A stretch of DNA of 64,000 nucleotides, from positions 65,360-129,359 of the forward strand of contig JAYFOQ010000019.1 in NCBI GenBank assembly GCA_034932485.1, in the 5' to 3' direction. This DNA is from Gordonibacter sp034932485 (lineage in GTDB: Bacteria > Actinomycetota > Coriobacteriia > Coriobacteriales > Eggerthellaceae). The position numbers were made by a program, and so were the translations under genes. The notes below the pieces were generated by a model that had not been told where the DNA came from, ran no database searches, and was given only the letters and a program-made list of their open reading frames with translations. Positions 17,249 through 25,803 of this stretch are shown here, piece after piece. Numbering within the stretch: the stretch's first letter is position 1; the number at the start of each line of letters is the position of its first letter.

Positions 17249-19393
17249 ATGGCTGACGAAACATCGTATGGATGGGCCGGTAAAATTCTCCGCGTCAATT
17301 TGAGCACGGGCTCAATTACAACGCAACCGACCGACCCTTACAAAGAGTATATCGGCGGCATGGGCCTCGCCAACAAGATCATGTTCGATGAAGTGCCCGC
17401 TGGCACCGACCCGCTCTCACCCGAGAACAAGATCGTATTCGCCGTAGGTCCGCTAACGGCATCGGGCGTTCCCCTGGCCGGCCGCACCACCATCTGTAGC
17501 CTTTCGACATTTTCGAAGGACCACCTCATCATTGATGCACACTGCGGCGGCATGCTGGGTGCAAAGCTGAAGCTGTCGGGTCATGATGCGCTGGTCGTTG
17601 AGGGCAAATCCGATCACCCGGTATACATCAACATCAAAGACGACAAGGTGGAAATCAAGGATGCGAGCCCGGTATGGGGCCTAGGCACTCGTCCAGCTAC
17701 CGAAGCGCTTAGCCGCATGGAGAGCACTAACGCTTGCGTGGCCACCATTGGACCTGCCGGCGAGAACTTGGTTCCCTATGCCGTCATCATGAACTCTCGT
17801 AACCACTCCGCTGGTGCAGGCGTGGGTGCTGTTATGGGGTCTAAGATGTGCAAGGCTGTTGTTGTCGAGGGCAATGGTTCCGTAAATGTCAAAGATCCTA
17901 AGGCAGTTGCCGAACTTTCCGACTATATGTTGCGCGAGATTATCGGCTCAAACAACAACCACGTAGTACCTTCCACGCAACAAGAGTGGGCAGAATATTA
18001 CGACAAGGGTTCTCGTTGGACGGCGCGCAAAGGTTTGTACTGGGCCGATGCCGAAGGCGAGCCTATCGAAACAGGCGAGCCAAAGCCGGGCGACATCAAC
18101 ACCGTAGGATATCGCTGCATGAAATCCACGAAGGATTTGGGTCCCGCAGCAGAAAAGTACACCATTAAGATGAACGGCTGTCACAGCTGCCCCATCCACT
18201 GCTACTCCGACCTACGCGTTGAAGGAGCAAAGGCTACAAGTGGCTTCGAGACTTCCGGCACCACCTGCGCCGCAAACTTCCCCGTGAGCGTGTATATGGA
18301 AAGCTTCTTGAAGATGGGGTTGAAAGAAGAAGCCAACGGCGACCTAAGTGTACTTTGGGACACTACGACATCTAACACCATGGACAACATGGGCCTATGG
18401 TGCAACTATGCTCAGATCTATCGCGATATCGCCTATTGTCACACTGCCGGCGTGTTTAAGCGCGTACTGCCCGAAGCTGAATATGCTTCTATCGATTGGG
18501 GCAAATTCGACGCTGATCGCCGCGATCCTTCGATCATGGTAGACATTATCACCAAGATTTCGCAAAACGATTCTGAGATATCCTATCTTGCACATGGCCC
18601 CTATGTATGGTGTGAGCGCTGGGGTGAGCAGAAGTGGTTTGACAACGCAAAATCTACGTTGGTAAATTACCGCGGCTGGCCCGTACATCACTCCATCGAA
18701 TGCTTTGGCCAAGTGGGTGCTGTTTACAACATGCTGTTCAACCGCGATGACATGATACACTCCGCCGTAAACTTCCAAGGTTGTGGCCTACCCTTCGAGT
18801 TAAAGCAGCAAATTGCCGAAGAGGTTTGGGGCGGTGCTGATGCCATCGACAAGGACAAAAACTATACTCCCATGAACGATCACAAGGCCAATTTCGCCTG
18901 GTGGTCTGTCGTAACCGATGTGTTGCACGACTCTCTGACGCTTTGCAACTGGGTCTGGCCGATGACCATGAGCCCCACAAAGGCCCGAGATTACCGCGGC
19001 GACCTTGATCTTGAAGCCAAGTTCTTCGAAGCGGTTACCGGCGAAGATGTAACAACCGACGATCTGTACAAAGCTGCTGCCAAGATCATGACGCTACAGC
19101 GCGCCAATACCGTGCGAGGCATGACGAAGGCTGACGGATCTCTCGGCAACAATAATCTGCGTGAAGACCATGACGTTATTACCAAGTGGGCATTCGATAA
19201 AGATCCCGACAAGAAGGCGTTCACTGAAGGCACCGACAAGATGGACCGTGACGACTTCCAGACAGCCCTAGGCATGGTGTACACCAAGTTTGGCTGGGAC
19301 GAGAAGTTGGGATGCCCCACCGCAGCGTGTCTCGATGAGTACGGCATGGCTGACGTGAAGGAAGAGCTACAGTCCCTGAACCTTTTACCATAA
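17249..19393 (+). CDS. Aldehyde:ferredoxin oxidoreductase family tungsten/molybdenum enzyme (YdhV-like)
   Basis: A 714-residue AOR-family protein. Its N-terminal domain starts GKILRVNLSTGS and has the pterin-binding GGMGLANKI and PLAGRT segments. The [4Fe-4S] ligands are visible as CHSCPIHC near residues 310-317 with a distant Cys near 566 (LCNWVWP), the AOR pattern. Members oxidise aldehydes or reduce carboxylic acids with ferredoxin, but many have unknown substrates. GGAG lies eight bases before the ATG. Unlike most AORs it lies beside an exported ferredoxin gene, as in the E. coli ydh operon. It is followed by a strong terminator, and no second subunit follows. Confidence 0.88.
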   Translation: MADETSYGWAGKILRVNLSTGSITTQPTDPYKEYIGGMGLANKIMFDEVPAGTDPLSPENKIVFAVGPLTASGVPLAGRTTICSLSTFSKDHLIIDAHCGGMLGAKLKLSGHDALVVEGKSDHPVYINIKDDKVEIKDASPVWGLGTRPATEALSRMESTNACVATIGPAGENLVPYAVIMNSRNHSAGAGVGAVMGSKMCKAVVVEGNGSVNVKDPKAVAELSDYMLREIIGSNNNHVVPSTQQEWAEYYDKGSRWTARKGLYWADAEGEPIETGEPKPGDINTVGYRCMKSTKDLGPAAEKYTIKMNGCHSCPIHCYSDLRVEGAKATSGFETSGTTCAANFPVSVYMESFLKMGLKEEANGDLSVLWDTTTSNTMDNMGLWCNYAQIYRDIAYCHTAGVFKRVLPEAEYASIDWGKFDADRRDPSIMVDIITKISQNDSEISYLAHGPYVWCERWGEQKWFDNAKSTLVNYRGWPVHHSIECFGQVGAVYNMLFNRDDMIHSAVNFQGCGLPFELKQQIAEEVWGGADAIDKDKNYTPMNDHKANFAWWSVVTDVLHDSLTLCNWVWPMTMSPTKARDYRGDLDLEAKFFEAVTGEDVTTDDLYKAAAKIMTLQRANTVRGMTKADGSLGNNNLREDHDVITKWAFDKDPDKKAFTEGTDKMDRDDFQTALGMVYTKFGWDEKLGCPTAACLDEYGMADVKEELQSLNLLP

Positions 19394-19414
19394 ATAACCT
19401 ATCCTTCAGGACGG

Positions 19415-19437
19415 ATGTCACCCCCCCCCCCGACATC
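19415..19437. repeat. Run of eleven C inside a short inverted repeat
   Basis: GATGTC and GACATC flank a homopolymer of 11 cytosines at 19421-19431, just after the AOR stop codon. Such runs slip in replication and in sequencing. Confidence 0.7.
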
Positions 19438-19447
19438 TGCTCCCTAT

Positions 19448-19482
19448 AAAGAAGCCCTTCGTATTTTTCGAAGGGCTTCTTT
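19448..19482 (+). terminator. Terminator of the AOR-family gene
   Basis: Perfect 14-bp stem: AAAGAAGCCCTTCG at 19448 with CGAAGGGCTTCTTT ending at 19482, loop TATTTTT. Strong rho-independent structure, about 55 bases after the stop codon. Confidence 0.85.
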
Positions 19483-19538
19483 ACTCCCGCAAAGCTGCTC
19501 AACTTGTAGCACAACCACAAATCGAGCGCATAAACACC

Positions 19539-19570
19539 GGAGGGCTGCCCGAAAACTCGAGCAGCCCTCC
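19539..19570 (-). terminator. Terminator of leuS
   Basis: GCAGCCCTCC pairs exactly with GGAGGGCTGC around a 12-base loop, beginning 30 bases after the leuS stop codon on the reverse strand. The T stretch behind it is short (GTGTTTAT). Confidence 0.7.
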
Positions 19571-19600
19571 TTATCTACACGTTTTAGGCTTTGTCGACAG

Positions 19601-22180
19601 CTACTTCGCCACAATGTTTACCAGGCGGCCGGGCACTACGACAACCTTCTTCACATCTTTACCCGCAAGTTCAGCCTCGACAGAAGCTAAACCAGCAGCT
19701 CTCACGTCACTTTCAGCAGCATCAGCAGCCATCACAATTTTAGCTTTAACCTTACCGTTCACCTGCACTGCAAGCTCAACCTCGTCTGCTTTCGCCTGCT
19801 TGGGGTCAAACTCGGGCCAAGGCTGCACATGCACCGAACCTTCATTACCCAATACGCCCTGCCACAACTCCTCGGCCCAATGCGGGGCGATAGGGGCCAT
19901 CAACTTAACTACCACTTCGGCAACCTCTCGGTCGAAGTCGCGCGAGAACGAACAGGCCGCACGCTCCTGAGCCGAACACCTACGCAAATAGTCACTTGCC
20001 GCGTTTGTTAGCTCCATGATGGCTGCAATGGCGGTATTGAAGTTGTTGCGGTCAAAATCATCCACAACCTTGCCTACCACACGATGTCGCTCGCGAACGA
20101 GCTGTTCAAGTGCCTGCTTCCCCTCATCCTCAGAAGCACCCGCCTGGAACAGCGTCTCTTCGTCGGCCACACCAGCCAAGTCACTCACAATACGCCACGC
20201 GCGGTTCATGAACTTGTAAATACCGGCCAGCCCGTCCTCATTCCACTGCAGCTCCTTGTCGGGCGGAGCCATGAACAGAATATAAGCACGTACGGCATCG
20301 GCCCCGTAGCCAGCAATCATTTCTTCAGGCGAAATAACGTTACCCTTCGACTTGCTCATTACGTCACCGTGCTCATCGAGCACCATACCCTGCGTAAGCA
20401 GGTTCATGAACGGCTCATCGAAGTCGAGCATACCCATATCGCGCAGCGCCTTGGTATAGAACCGGCTGTAGAGTAAGTGCAGAATGGCGTGCTCAATGCC
20501 GCCGATATACTGGTCAACGGGCATCCAGCGATTGGCTTTCTCGGGCGCGAATGGCAGCTCTTCATTGTGCGGATCGGTGTAACGTAAGTAATACCAGCTT
20601 GAACACGTAAACGTGTCCATGGTGTCCGTTTCACGCTTCGCCGGAGCGCCGCACACAGGGCATGTTGTATTCACAAAAGCCTCATGCGTTGCCAGCGTCT
20701 CTCCCGCAGCCAAATCGATATCCTCAGGCAAGCGCACCGGCAAATCGGCTTCGGGCACCGGCACCAAACCGCAGTTCTCACAGTGAATAGCCGGAATGGG
20801 GTTGCCCCAGTAGCGCTGACGGCTGATAAGCCAATCGCGCAGGCGGAACTGCACCGTTTTCTTTCCCTTGCCCTGGGCCTCAAGATCGCTCATGATGGCA
20901 TCCACGGCCGGGCTGTGCTTACCGCCCACCATACCAGTGTAGGCGCCAGACTGCACGAGCACACCCTCGGCATCATATGCCTTTTCCCAGTCCACCGACG
21001 TGACGAGACGATCCTGCACACCATCCAATTGCGGGAACAGTGAATCGTCTTCACCCAAGATGATGGGAATGATAGGCAGATCGTATTTACGCGCAAACTC
21101 GAAATCGCGCTGATCGCCGCACGGCACCGCCATGACAGCGCCAGTTCCATAATCACTCACGATATAGTCGGCTACCCACACCGGCACCTTTTCGCCGTTC
21201 ACCGGATTAACCATATAACGACCGGTGAAGGCACCATGCTTCTCGCGGTCTCCCTGCGCTCGCTCAACAGCGCTCACCTTGGAGGCTTGCTCCACCACCT
21301 CGCGCACCGACGCTTCGTATTCGGTACCTTCAACCAGATCCATAAGACCTTGATACTCAGGCGCCAACAAAAAGAATGAACATCCGAACAAGGTATCAGG
21401 ACGCGTGGTGAAAACGGTGATAGTATCAGCTTCGGTCGGATCAGTCGGAGCATTGCCGTCACGATCGCACAACAGGAAGTCTACCTCAGCCCCCTCAGAG
21501 CGGCCAATCCAGTTGGCCTGCATCTGTTTTACCCGGTCGGGCCAGCCGTTCAGCTGATCGAGATCGTCCAACAACTCTTGGGCGTAGTCGGTTATTTTCA
21601 GGTACCACTGCGTCAGGTCGCGCTTTTCCACCTCGCTGTCGCAACGCCAGCACTTCCCTTCAATAACCTGCTCGTTTGCAAGCACCGTCTCGCAATGCGA
21701 GCACCAGTTCACCGGACTATTGCGACGCTCTACCAGACCGCGCTTCCACATTTGAAGAAATATCCACTGACCCCAGTGATAGTATTCAGGGTCGCATGCC
21801 ACAACGGTACGGTCCCAATCGTAGGAAAAACCCATACGCTTAAACGACGCCTTCTGCGTTTCGATATTGGCATGGGTCCACATCGCAGGATGGCTATTGC
21901 GCTTAATAGCTGCGTTTTCGGCAGGCAGTCCAAACGCATCCCACCCCATGGGATGCAACACATCAAAGCCACGCATCTTCGAGAAACGCGCAACAACATC
22001 GCCGATGGTGTAATTACGAACATGTCCCATATGGATATCGCCCGATGGGTACGGGAACATCTCCAACACGTACTTCTTCGGCTTGGAGGTGTCTTCGGTC
22101 ACACGATAAAGGTCAACGTCGGCCCACTGCTTTTGCCAGCGAGGCTCGATCTCGTGCGGATTGTAAGGTTTCATGGTCAT
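19601..22180 (-). CDS. leuS: Leucyl-tRNA synthetase
   Basis: An 859-residue class I synthetase that charges tRNA-Leu. The HIGH motif reads HMGH within YPSGDIHMGHVRNY near residue 46. KMSKS reads MSKSKG near 580. The CP1 editing domain and zinc-type cysteine groups (WCSHCE, KCWRCD) lie between, and the C-terminal anticodon domain is complete. Length fits bacterial LeuRS. GAGGAAATAGC precedes the ATG at 22180. It stands alone with its own terminator. No T-box leader is evident. Confidence 0.97.
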   Translation of the reverse strand: MTMKPYNPHEIEPRWQKQWADVDLYRVTEDTSKPKKYVLEMFPYPSGDIHMGHVRNYTIGDVVARFSKMRGFDVLHPMGWDAFGLPAENAAIKRNSHPAMWTHANIETQKASFKRMGFSYDWDRTVVACDPEYYHWGQWIFLQMWKRGLVERRNSPVNWCSHCETVLANEQVIEGKCWRCDSEVEKRDLTQWYLKITDYAQELLDDLDQLNGWPDRVKQMQANWIGRSEGAEVDFLLCDRDGNAPTDPTEADTITVFTTRPDTLFGCSFFLLAPEYQGLMDLVEGTEYEASVREVVEQASKVSAVERAQGDREKHGAFTGRYMVNPVNGEKVPVWVADYIVSDYGTGAVMAVPCGDQRDFEFARKYDLPIIPIILGEDDSLFPQLDGVQDRLVTSVDWEKAYDAEGVLVQSGAYTGMVGGKHSPAVDAIMSDLEAQGKGKKTVQFRLRDWLISRQRYWGNPIPAIHCENCGLVPVPEADLPVRLPEDIDLAAGETLATHEAFVNTTCPVCGAPAKRETDTMDTFTCSSWYYLRYTDPHNEELPFAPEKANRWMPVDQYIGGIEHAILHLLYSRFYTKALRDMGMLDFDEPFMNLLTQGMVLDEHGDVMSKSKGNVISPEEMIAGYGADAVRAYILFMAPPDKELQWNEDGLAGIYKFMNRAWRIVSDLAGVADEETLFQAGASEDEGKQALEQLVRERHRVVGKVVDDFDRNNFNTAIAAIMELTNAASDYLRRCSAQERAACSFSRDFDREVAEVVVKLMAPIAPHWAEELWQGVLGNEGSVHVQPWPEFDPKQAKADEVELAVQVNGKVKAKIVMAADAAESDVRAAGLASVEAELAGKDVKKVVVVPGRLVNIVAK

Positions 22181-22303
22181 GCTATTTCCTCGTCAGGTCG
22201 ATGCGGTCGTAACAACAATGGGTGCGCATCGAGCTCCCACCATCAACGACCGCAGGCCCCCGCACGCGTCCGCGCAGGTAACCGTTTATTCGCGAATGTT
22301 CCC

Positions 22304-22309
22304 ATTATA
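22304..22309 (-). promoter_or_regulatory. -10 box upstream of leuS
   Basis: A consensus TATAAT on the reverse strand 125 bases before the leuS ATG. The -35 region is weak. The 120-base leader shows no clear riboswitch or T-box. Confidence 0.4.
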
Positions 22310-22435
22310 GTGATATTGGCAAGAACGCGAAGAGCAAGATGAAGAATTAGCGTAGGCTACGTATGCAGGTTAAAACCTTAGAGCCCTCATCCGCACACTT
22401 GCTCAACTGCCCCGATCAAGTGTAGACACCTTCCT

Positions 22436-23425
22436 TTAGGAAAGCAGAGCACCGAACCAATAGCTTGACACACCGGCAAGAGTAATACAGTCGCCGAACA
22501 AAAGCTCGAAGGGAGCGCGACCATCGCGGTTACAATCATAAACAATCTCGCCATCACGCACGACACAGCTTCCATGCCGAGAATCGCTGTCTTTAAGATA
22601 CCAACATCCATTGCGGTATTCAATCAAGCAATGACGACGCGACACGTGCTGGTTTGTTTCAATGAGGTCGGAATCGGTAAAACGACCAATAACAAAAGGT
22701 CGACTCGCTCCTAACGTCCACCAATCGGCGATCGCATGCTTATCGGAAGCACAGTACCTAATCAAACAGGCACAAGTCTTTCGCTTAAGAGCCTTCGTGG
22801 TATCTTGAGACAGAGCGAGTGGCGTCTCGTCCACCATCTCATAAGCAAACCTCACCTCAAGATGACCAAACGTCAATAAATAAAAATATGACGACGCAAT
22901 CAGAGCTAACGGGCTAATACCACGTTTTGAAGCAAGCGCTTCGCATCCAGCAAACAGAGATCGCATCTCGTGAGCAATACGGTTCAAATCAAGCGAAGAC
23001 CGCCCATCTTCATACTCATTAGCCAGGCCTCGCCCGACATCAACCCATAACGGCCCGCAGAAGTAAGCAATTATTTCTTTCTCGGAATAATCAGCATTTT
23101 CACCTAGGTTCGAGCACAGCAGTAACGCTGCCTGGTCAAATACTTGAGAATTCCTTTCGTAGCTCTGCTGAAAATCTTCTACATAACGCTGCGTATGGAT
23201 GAGACGAGACAGAACCGCTGCCGTCCTTTTGCGAATAGTCGGGTTATCGTGATTGATGTAATGACCATTTGTACCTAGATATGAATAGAGTACCTTATGA
23301 TTGATATGCCCACGGGAAAGCAACCTAATATGTTCAGCGAAGTAGTAAAATGCTGTGTGCCAGCCGCGATTCTCTCCCGACATGTCGAACGATTTCTCCT
23401 GCTTACTATTCGTATTCAATCGCAC
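22436..23425 (-). CDS. FHA-domain protein
   Basis: A 329-residue protein. The C-terminal ~95 residues are a forkhead-associated domain, which binds phosphothreonine: FVIGRFTDSDL, then VSRRHCLIEYRNG, then LKDSDSRHGSCVV hold the conserved GR, SRRH and the Ser-Arg-His-Gly variant of the usual NG site. The N-terminal ~230 residues are helical, Cys-containing and unrecognised. A GTG start at 23425 after AAGGGG overlaps the stop of the small ORF before it; an ATG at 23383 is an alternative. It follows a Ser/Thr kinase gene and probably reads out that kinase's phosphorylation. The region is AT-rich. Confidence 0.8.
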   Translation of the reverse strand: MRLNTNSKQEKSFDMSGENRGWHTAFYYFAEHIRLLSRGHINHKVLYSYLGTNGHYINHDNPTIRKRTAAVLSRLIHTQRYVEDFQQSYERNSQVFDQAALLLCSNLGENADYSEKEIIAYFCGPLWVDVGRGLANEYEDGRSSLDLNRIAHEMRSLFAGCEALASKRGISPLALIASSYFYLLTFGHLEVRFAYEMVDETPLALSQDTTKALKRKTCACLIRYCASDKHAIADWWTLGASRPFVIGRFTDSDLIETNQHVSRRHCLIEYRNGCWYLKDSDSRHGSCVVRDGEIVYDCNRDGRAPFELLFGDCITLAGVSSYWFGALLS

Positions 23426-23562
23426 GACAACCCCTTGTCTACCACTTCCATTACTTGCGCAAATAAATAACTATTAGAGTATTCGTATTGAACAGGTTTT
23501 TCTGTTGCGTAATACCTCAGCCCTGTCTTTCGGTCTTTAAAATGTGTCGGCAATAGCTTCAT
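23416..23562 (-). CDS. Small hypothetical ORF between kinase and FHA genes
   Basis: A 48-residue frame starting MKLLPTHFKDRKTGLRYYATEK. It overlaps the kinase 3' end by 26 bases and the FHA gene's start by 10 bases. No family is recognised and no good ribosome site is visible, but the overlap chain suggests translational coupling. The open frame extends upstream to 23637. It could instead be the end of a longer kinase shifted by a sequencing error. Confidence 0.4.
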   Translation of the reverse strand: MKLLPTHFKDRKTGLRYYATEKPVQYEYSNSYLFAQVMEVVDKGLSCD

Positions 23563-24571
23563 TCGCGAGCATCCAAGAAGAGGTAGCTCCCGATTGAAGA
23601 GGACAGAAAGCCTCTTGGTTTTGGGCATAGCGATCAAGCAATATATCCAGATGTTTTACAAGACACTCGTGCGATGGACGATTGTATGGACTAAGCGACA
23701 CACATGATTCGATCAAAGAGCGTATATCAGATGGCAAATTTTGACTTATATACAGGGCATCTTTCTGCCGGAAATAAGAGGTCCAAAAGAGAAGATCGTC
23801 ACCAAGCCGAGGCGGAAACGGATAAGGCCAATGCCCGGTGAATATCTCATGAGCCACCACACCGAACGAAAATATATCTATAGTTTCGTTCGGCCACCGG
23901 TTGTTATGGGATATGCTTTCAGGAGCAGTGTATCCAAATGACCCACACGGTACCGATTGGGGTACTTCATCAAGGAAGAACGCCGTATCGAGGTCGACAA
24001 TCACCGCACGCGGCTGAGAATTGGGGGAAATGAAGATATTGGATGGTTTAATATCTTGATGGACCAGATAAGCCTTGTCGTCACAGCGACTAAAATTGTA
24101 CATGCTCGTAACCACTGCGCGAAGCAAGACAAGTGCTTCGAAAATAGTTACCGTTCTTTTGCTCTGTATTGCCTTGGTAATCAAATAATGTAGCGTATGT
24201 CCTTCGAACCAGGGGGTTATCACATACAACGTCTCATTATTTTTTTTGCAAACATTTGCCGGAATAACACCGAAATGCAAAAGCGGAAGCGTGCCGCAGT
24301 CAGCAATTTTGTAGTCCATTTCGCAATCGCAGAGAACTTCACCGTCGCAAATAACCTGAGAAATGCGGGTGAATAAACTAAGTTGATGTTCCAGAAATGA
24401 ACCATCCGCTTTTAAAATTTTTACGCAATAAAATTGCTCACTCGCGAATTCGGGTAGATTAAAACAGCAGCGATACACCTTGGCATGCCTGCTGTTTGAA
24501 ACAAGGACAGCAGATCGAACACTCGACTCATCCAGACGAAAGCCTTCGTCGAACGCGGAACAGATGCGCAT
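23537..24571 (-). CDS. Hanks-type serine/threonine protein kinase, variant metal-binding motif
   Basis: A 344-residue soluble kinase from the ATG at 24571, which has GGAGG seven bases before it; upstream in-frame codons lack a ribosome site. Seen motifs: catalytic lysine in FYCVKILKADG, catalytic loop HQDIKPSN (Gln replaces Arg of HRD), DLDTAFF where DFG is expected, and CGSFGYTAPES as activation and APE segment. No transmembrane helix or PASTA domain, so it is not a cell-wall-sensing PknB. It is cotranscribed with a small ORF and an FHA protein, the likely readout. AT-rich relative to surroundings; likely an accessory signalling or defence-like cassette. Confidence 0.82.
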   Translation of the reverse strand: MRICSAFDEGFRLDESSVRSAVLVSNSRHAKVYRCCFNLPEFASEQFYCVKILKADGSFLEHQLSLFTRISQVICDGEVLCDCEMDYKIADCGTLPLLHFGVIPANVCKKNNETLYVITPWFEGHTLHYLITKAIQSKRTVTIFEALVLLRAVVTSMYNFSRCDDKAYLVHQDIKPSNIFISPNSQPRAVIVDLDTAFFLDEVPQSVPCGSFGYTAPESISHNNRWPNETIDIFSFGVVAHEIFTGHWPYPFPPRLGDDLLFWTSYFRQKDALYISQNLPSDIRSLIESCVSLSPYNRPSHECLVKHLDILLDRYAQNQEAFCPLQSGATSSWMLANEAIADTF

Positions 24572-24909
24572 ATTCAGCCCTCCATTTCGCCACCCGACTA
24601 ACCAAAACGCTGGGCGTTTGCCTATGCTAACCGCACTGGTGTTTGGACGCATAGCGAAAAGAAGCCTCCACGCTGGAATGTTCCCAACCGGAATACCACT
24701 CGATACGCGGAGAGGATTACCCGTTCGCTCGCGAGTTAATCCCCCGTTGTCGTAACTATAGCCTTTTATGAAATATAACTGGGTTGCACAACCTTAAAGA
24801 ACAGTTCAGAAACTTGCGCTAACCTCTCTGGTTAATTCGCACGTTGAACTGCACCCTCATTGGTCCTGTAAGGTTTGCTCTGGCGGCGAAAGCTTGACTT
24901 CTCCTGAAG
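24572..24909. other. Intergenic gap between kinase and PIN toxin genes
   Basis: I see no gene here. It is AT-rich around 24755-24790 with a reverse-strand TATAGT that could serve the kinase operon. A weak hairpin (TAACC/GGTTA near 24821-24835) lies downstream of the toxin gene. Confidence 0.4.
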
Positions 24910-25311
24910 CTACACTTCTCTAATGCAGTTAACACCCATACTTTCGCAGAGAGCGACCAACTTCTTGTCGGCAGTACAGAGCGTTGCCGCATTACGACGC
25001 GCCAACGTAAGATAAAAGAAGTCATACACGGGATGATTCTGGCGCACGGCTTCGGCGAACGATTCTGCAGCATTGTCTTCGAGGGGAATAAACTCATCTA
25101 CGAGAGCAAGAGCTTTAGCGATAAGAACTTCGGCCTCGTCAAACGGAAGAAACCCCGCGCGAACATACTTCCAGAAAGCATTGCGCACCTCCGCCCGAAA
25201 CAACTCGGAGGCAATCACTCGCTCGTTTTCCAACATAAGACAGCGAAAACCAAGGCCACGCGAAGTGGCTCTCGTCATTTCCACCGCTGCGCTGCAATCG
25301 AGAACGATCAT
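24910..25311 (-). CDS. PIN-domain ribonuclease toxin (VapC family)
   Basis: A 133-residue PIN protein, the toxin of a type II toxin-antitoxin pair. The acidic metal-binding residues are present: Asp5 in IVLDCSAAVE, Glu near 41 in LFRAEVRNAF, Asp near 97 in VYDFFYLTLA and Asp near 115 in CTADKKL. Family members cleave tRNA or rRNA. Its ATG overlaps the last bases of the upstream antitoxin gene (ATGA), so they are translationally coupled. Confidence 0.88.
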   Translation of the reverse strand: MIVLDCSAAVEMTRATSRGLGFRCLMLENERVIASELFRAEVRNAFWKYVRAGFLPFDEAEVLIAKALALVDEFIPLEDNAAESFAEAVRQNHPVYDFFYLTLARRNAATLCTADKKLVALCESMGVNCIREV

Positions 25312-25691
25312 CGGATATGACTCAATTCGGGCACTATCTGGTCATCCCGCTCTTCACGCATCTGCCGAATCAGCTCAGCGGGTTCAGGAAAATCATCAGG
25401 AACCTCGAACTTCGGCATGGCATCAATGGCTTCAAACACCTTTCTGCGGCGCTCAATGCGTTCCTCGGGCGTCTCGTCAACGCAGCTCTTTGCGCACAAT
25501 TGCGCGTCGGGCCGATCAATCGCCGGACGAACCACCCAGCTTGCAGAAGAGCCTGCCTGCCGATAGGCACGCAAGTACTCTCGCACTATATGAACCGTTT
25601 GCTGGGATATATTACGGTCTTGCACGACCGCGCACGCGCGCAGTTCCTCATACAGATCGGCGGGGAAGTCTTTCACTTGCAAAGCCGGCAT
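25308..25691 (-). CDS. VapB/FitA-like ribbon-helix-helix antitoxin
   Basis: A 127-residue protein. Its N-terminal ~45 residues (ALQVKDFPADLYEELRACA ... ISQQTVHIVREYL) fit a FitA-type ribbon-helix-helix DNA-binding domain. The C-terminal half is charged and probably wraps the PIN toxin encoded immediately after it. AGGAGG lies five bases before the ATG. It probably represses its own operon through the palindrome upstream. It is longer than most VapB proteins, which are usually 70-90 residues. Confidence 0.8.
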   Translation of the reverse strand: MPALQVKDFPADLYEELRACAVVQDRNISQQTVHIVREYLRAYRQAGSSASWVVRPAIDRPDAQLCAKSCVDETPEERIERRRKVFEAIDAMPKFEVPDDFPEPAELIRQMREERDDQIVPELSHIR

Positions 25692-25704
25692 GCTTTCCTC
25701 CTAG

Positions 25705-25736
25705 TATCATGCCATTATCATGCTATTAGCATGATA
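25705..25736. promoter_or_regulatory. Operator of the toxin-antitoxin operon
   Basis: TATCATGC at 25716-25723 and GCATGATA at 25729-25736 form a perfect palindrome around TATTA, with a third direct half-site TATCATGC at 25705-25712. It sits just upstream of the antitoxin ribosome site, as expected for autorepression. Confidence 0.7.
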
Positions 25737-25803
25737 GCATAAATTAAGTTACGAAACGTCGCACCGAAGCAGTTTGTTGGTTTCGACGGAGAGATCAGAA
25801 GCG

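Noticed and set aside
22181..22320. T-box leader upstream of leuS
   Set aside because: No T-box consensus or specifier/terminator hairpin pair is visible in the leader.
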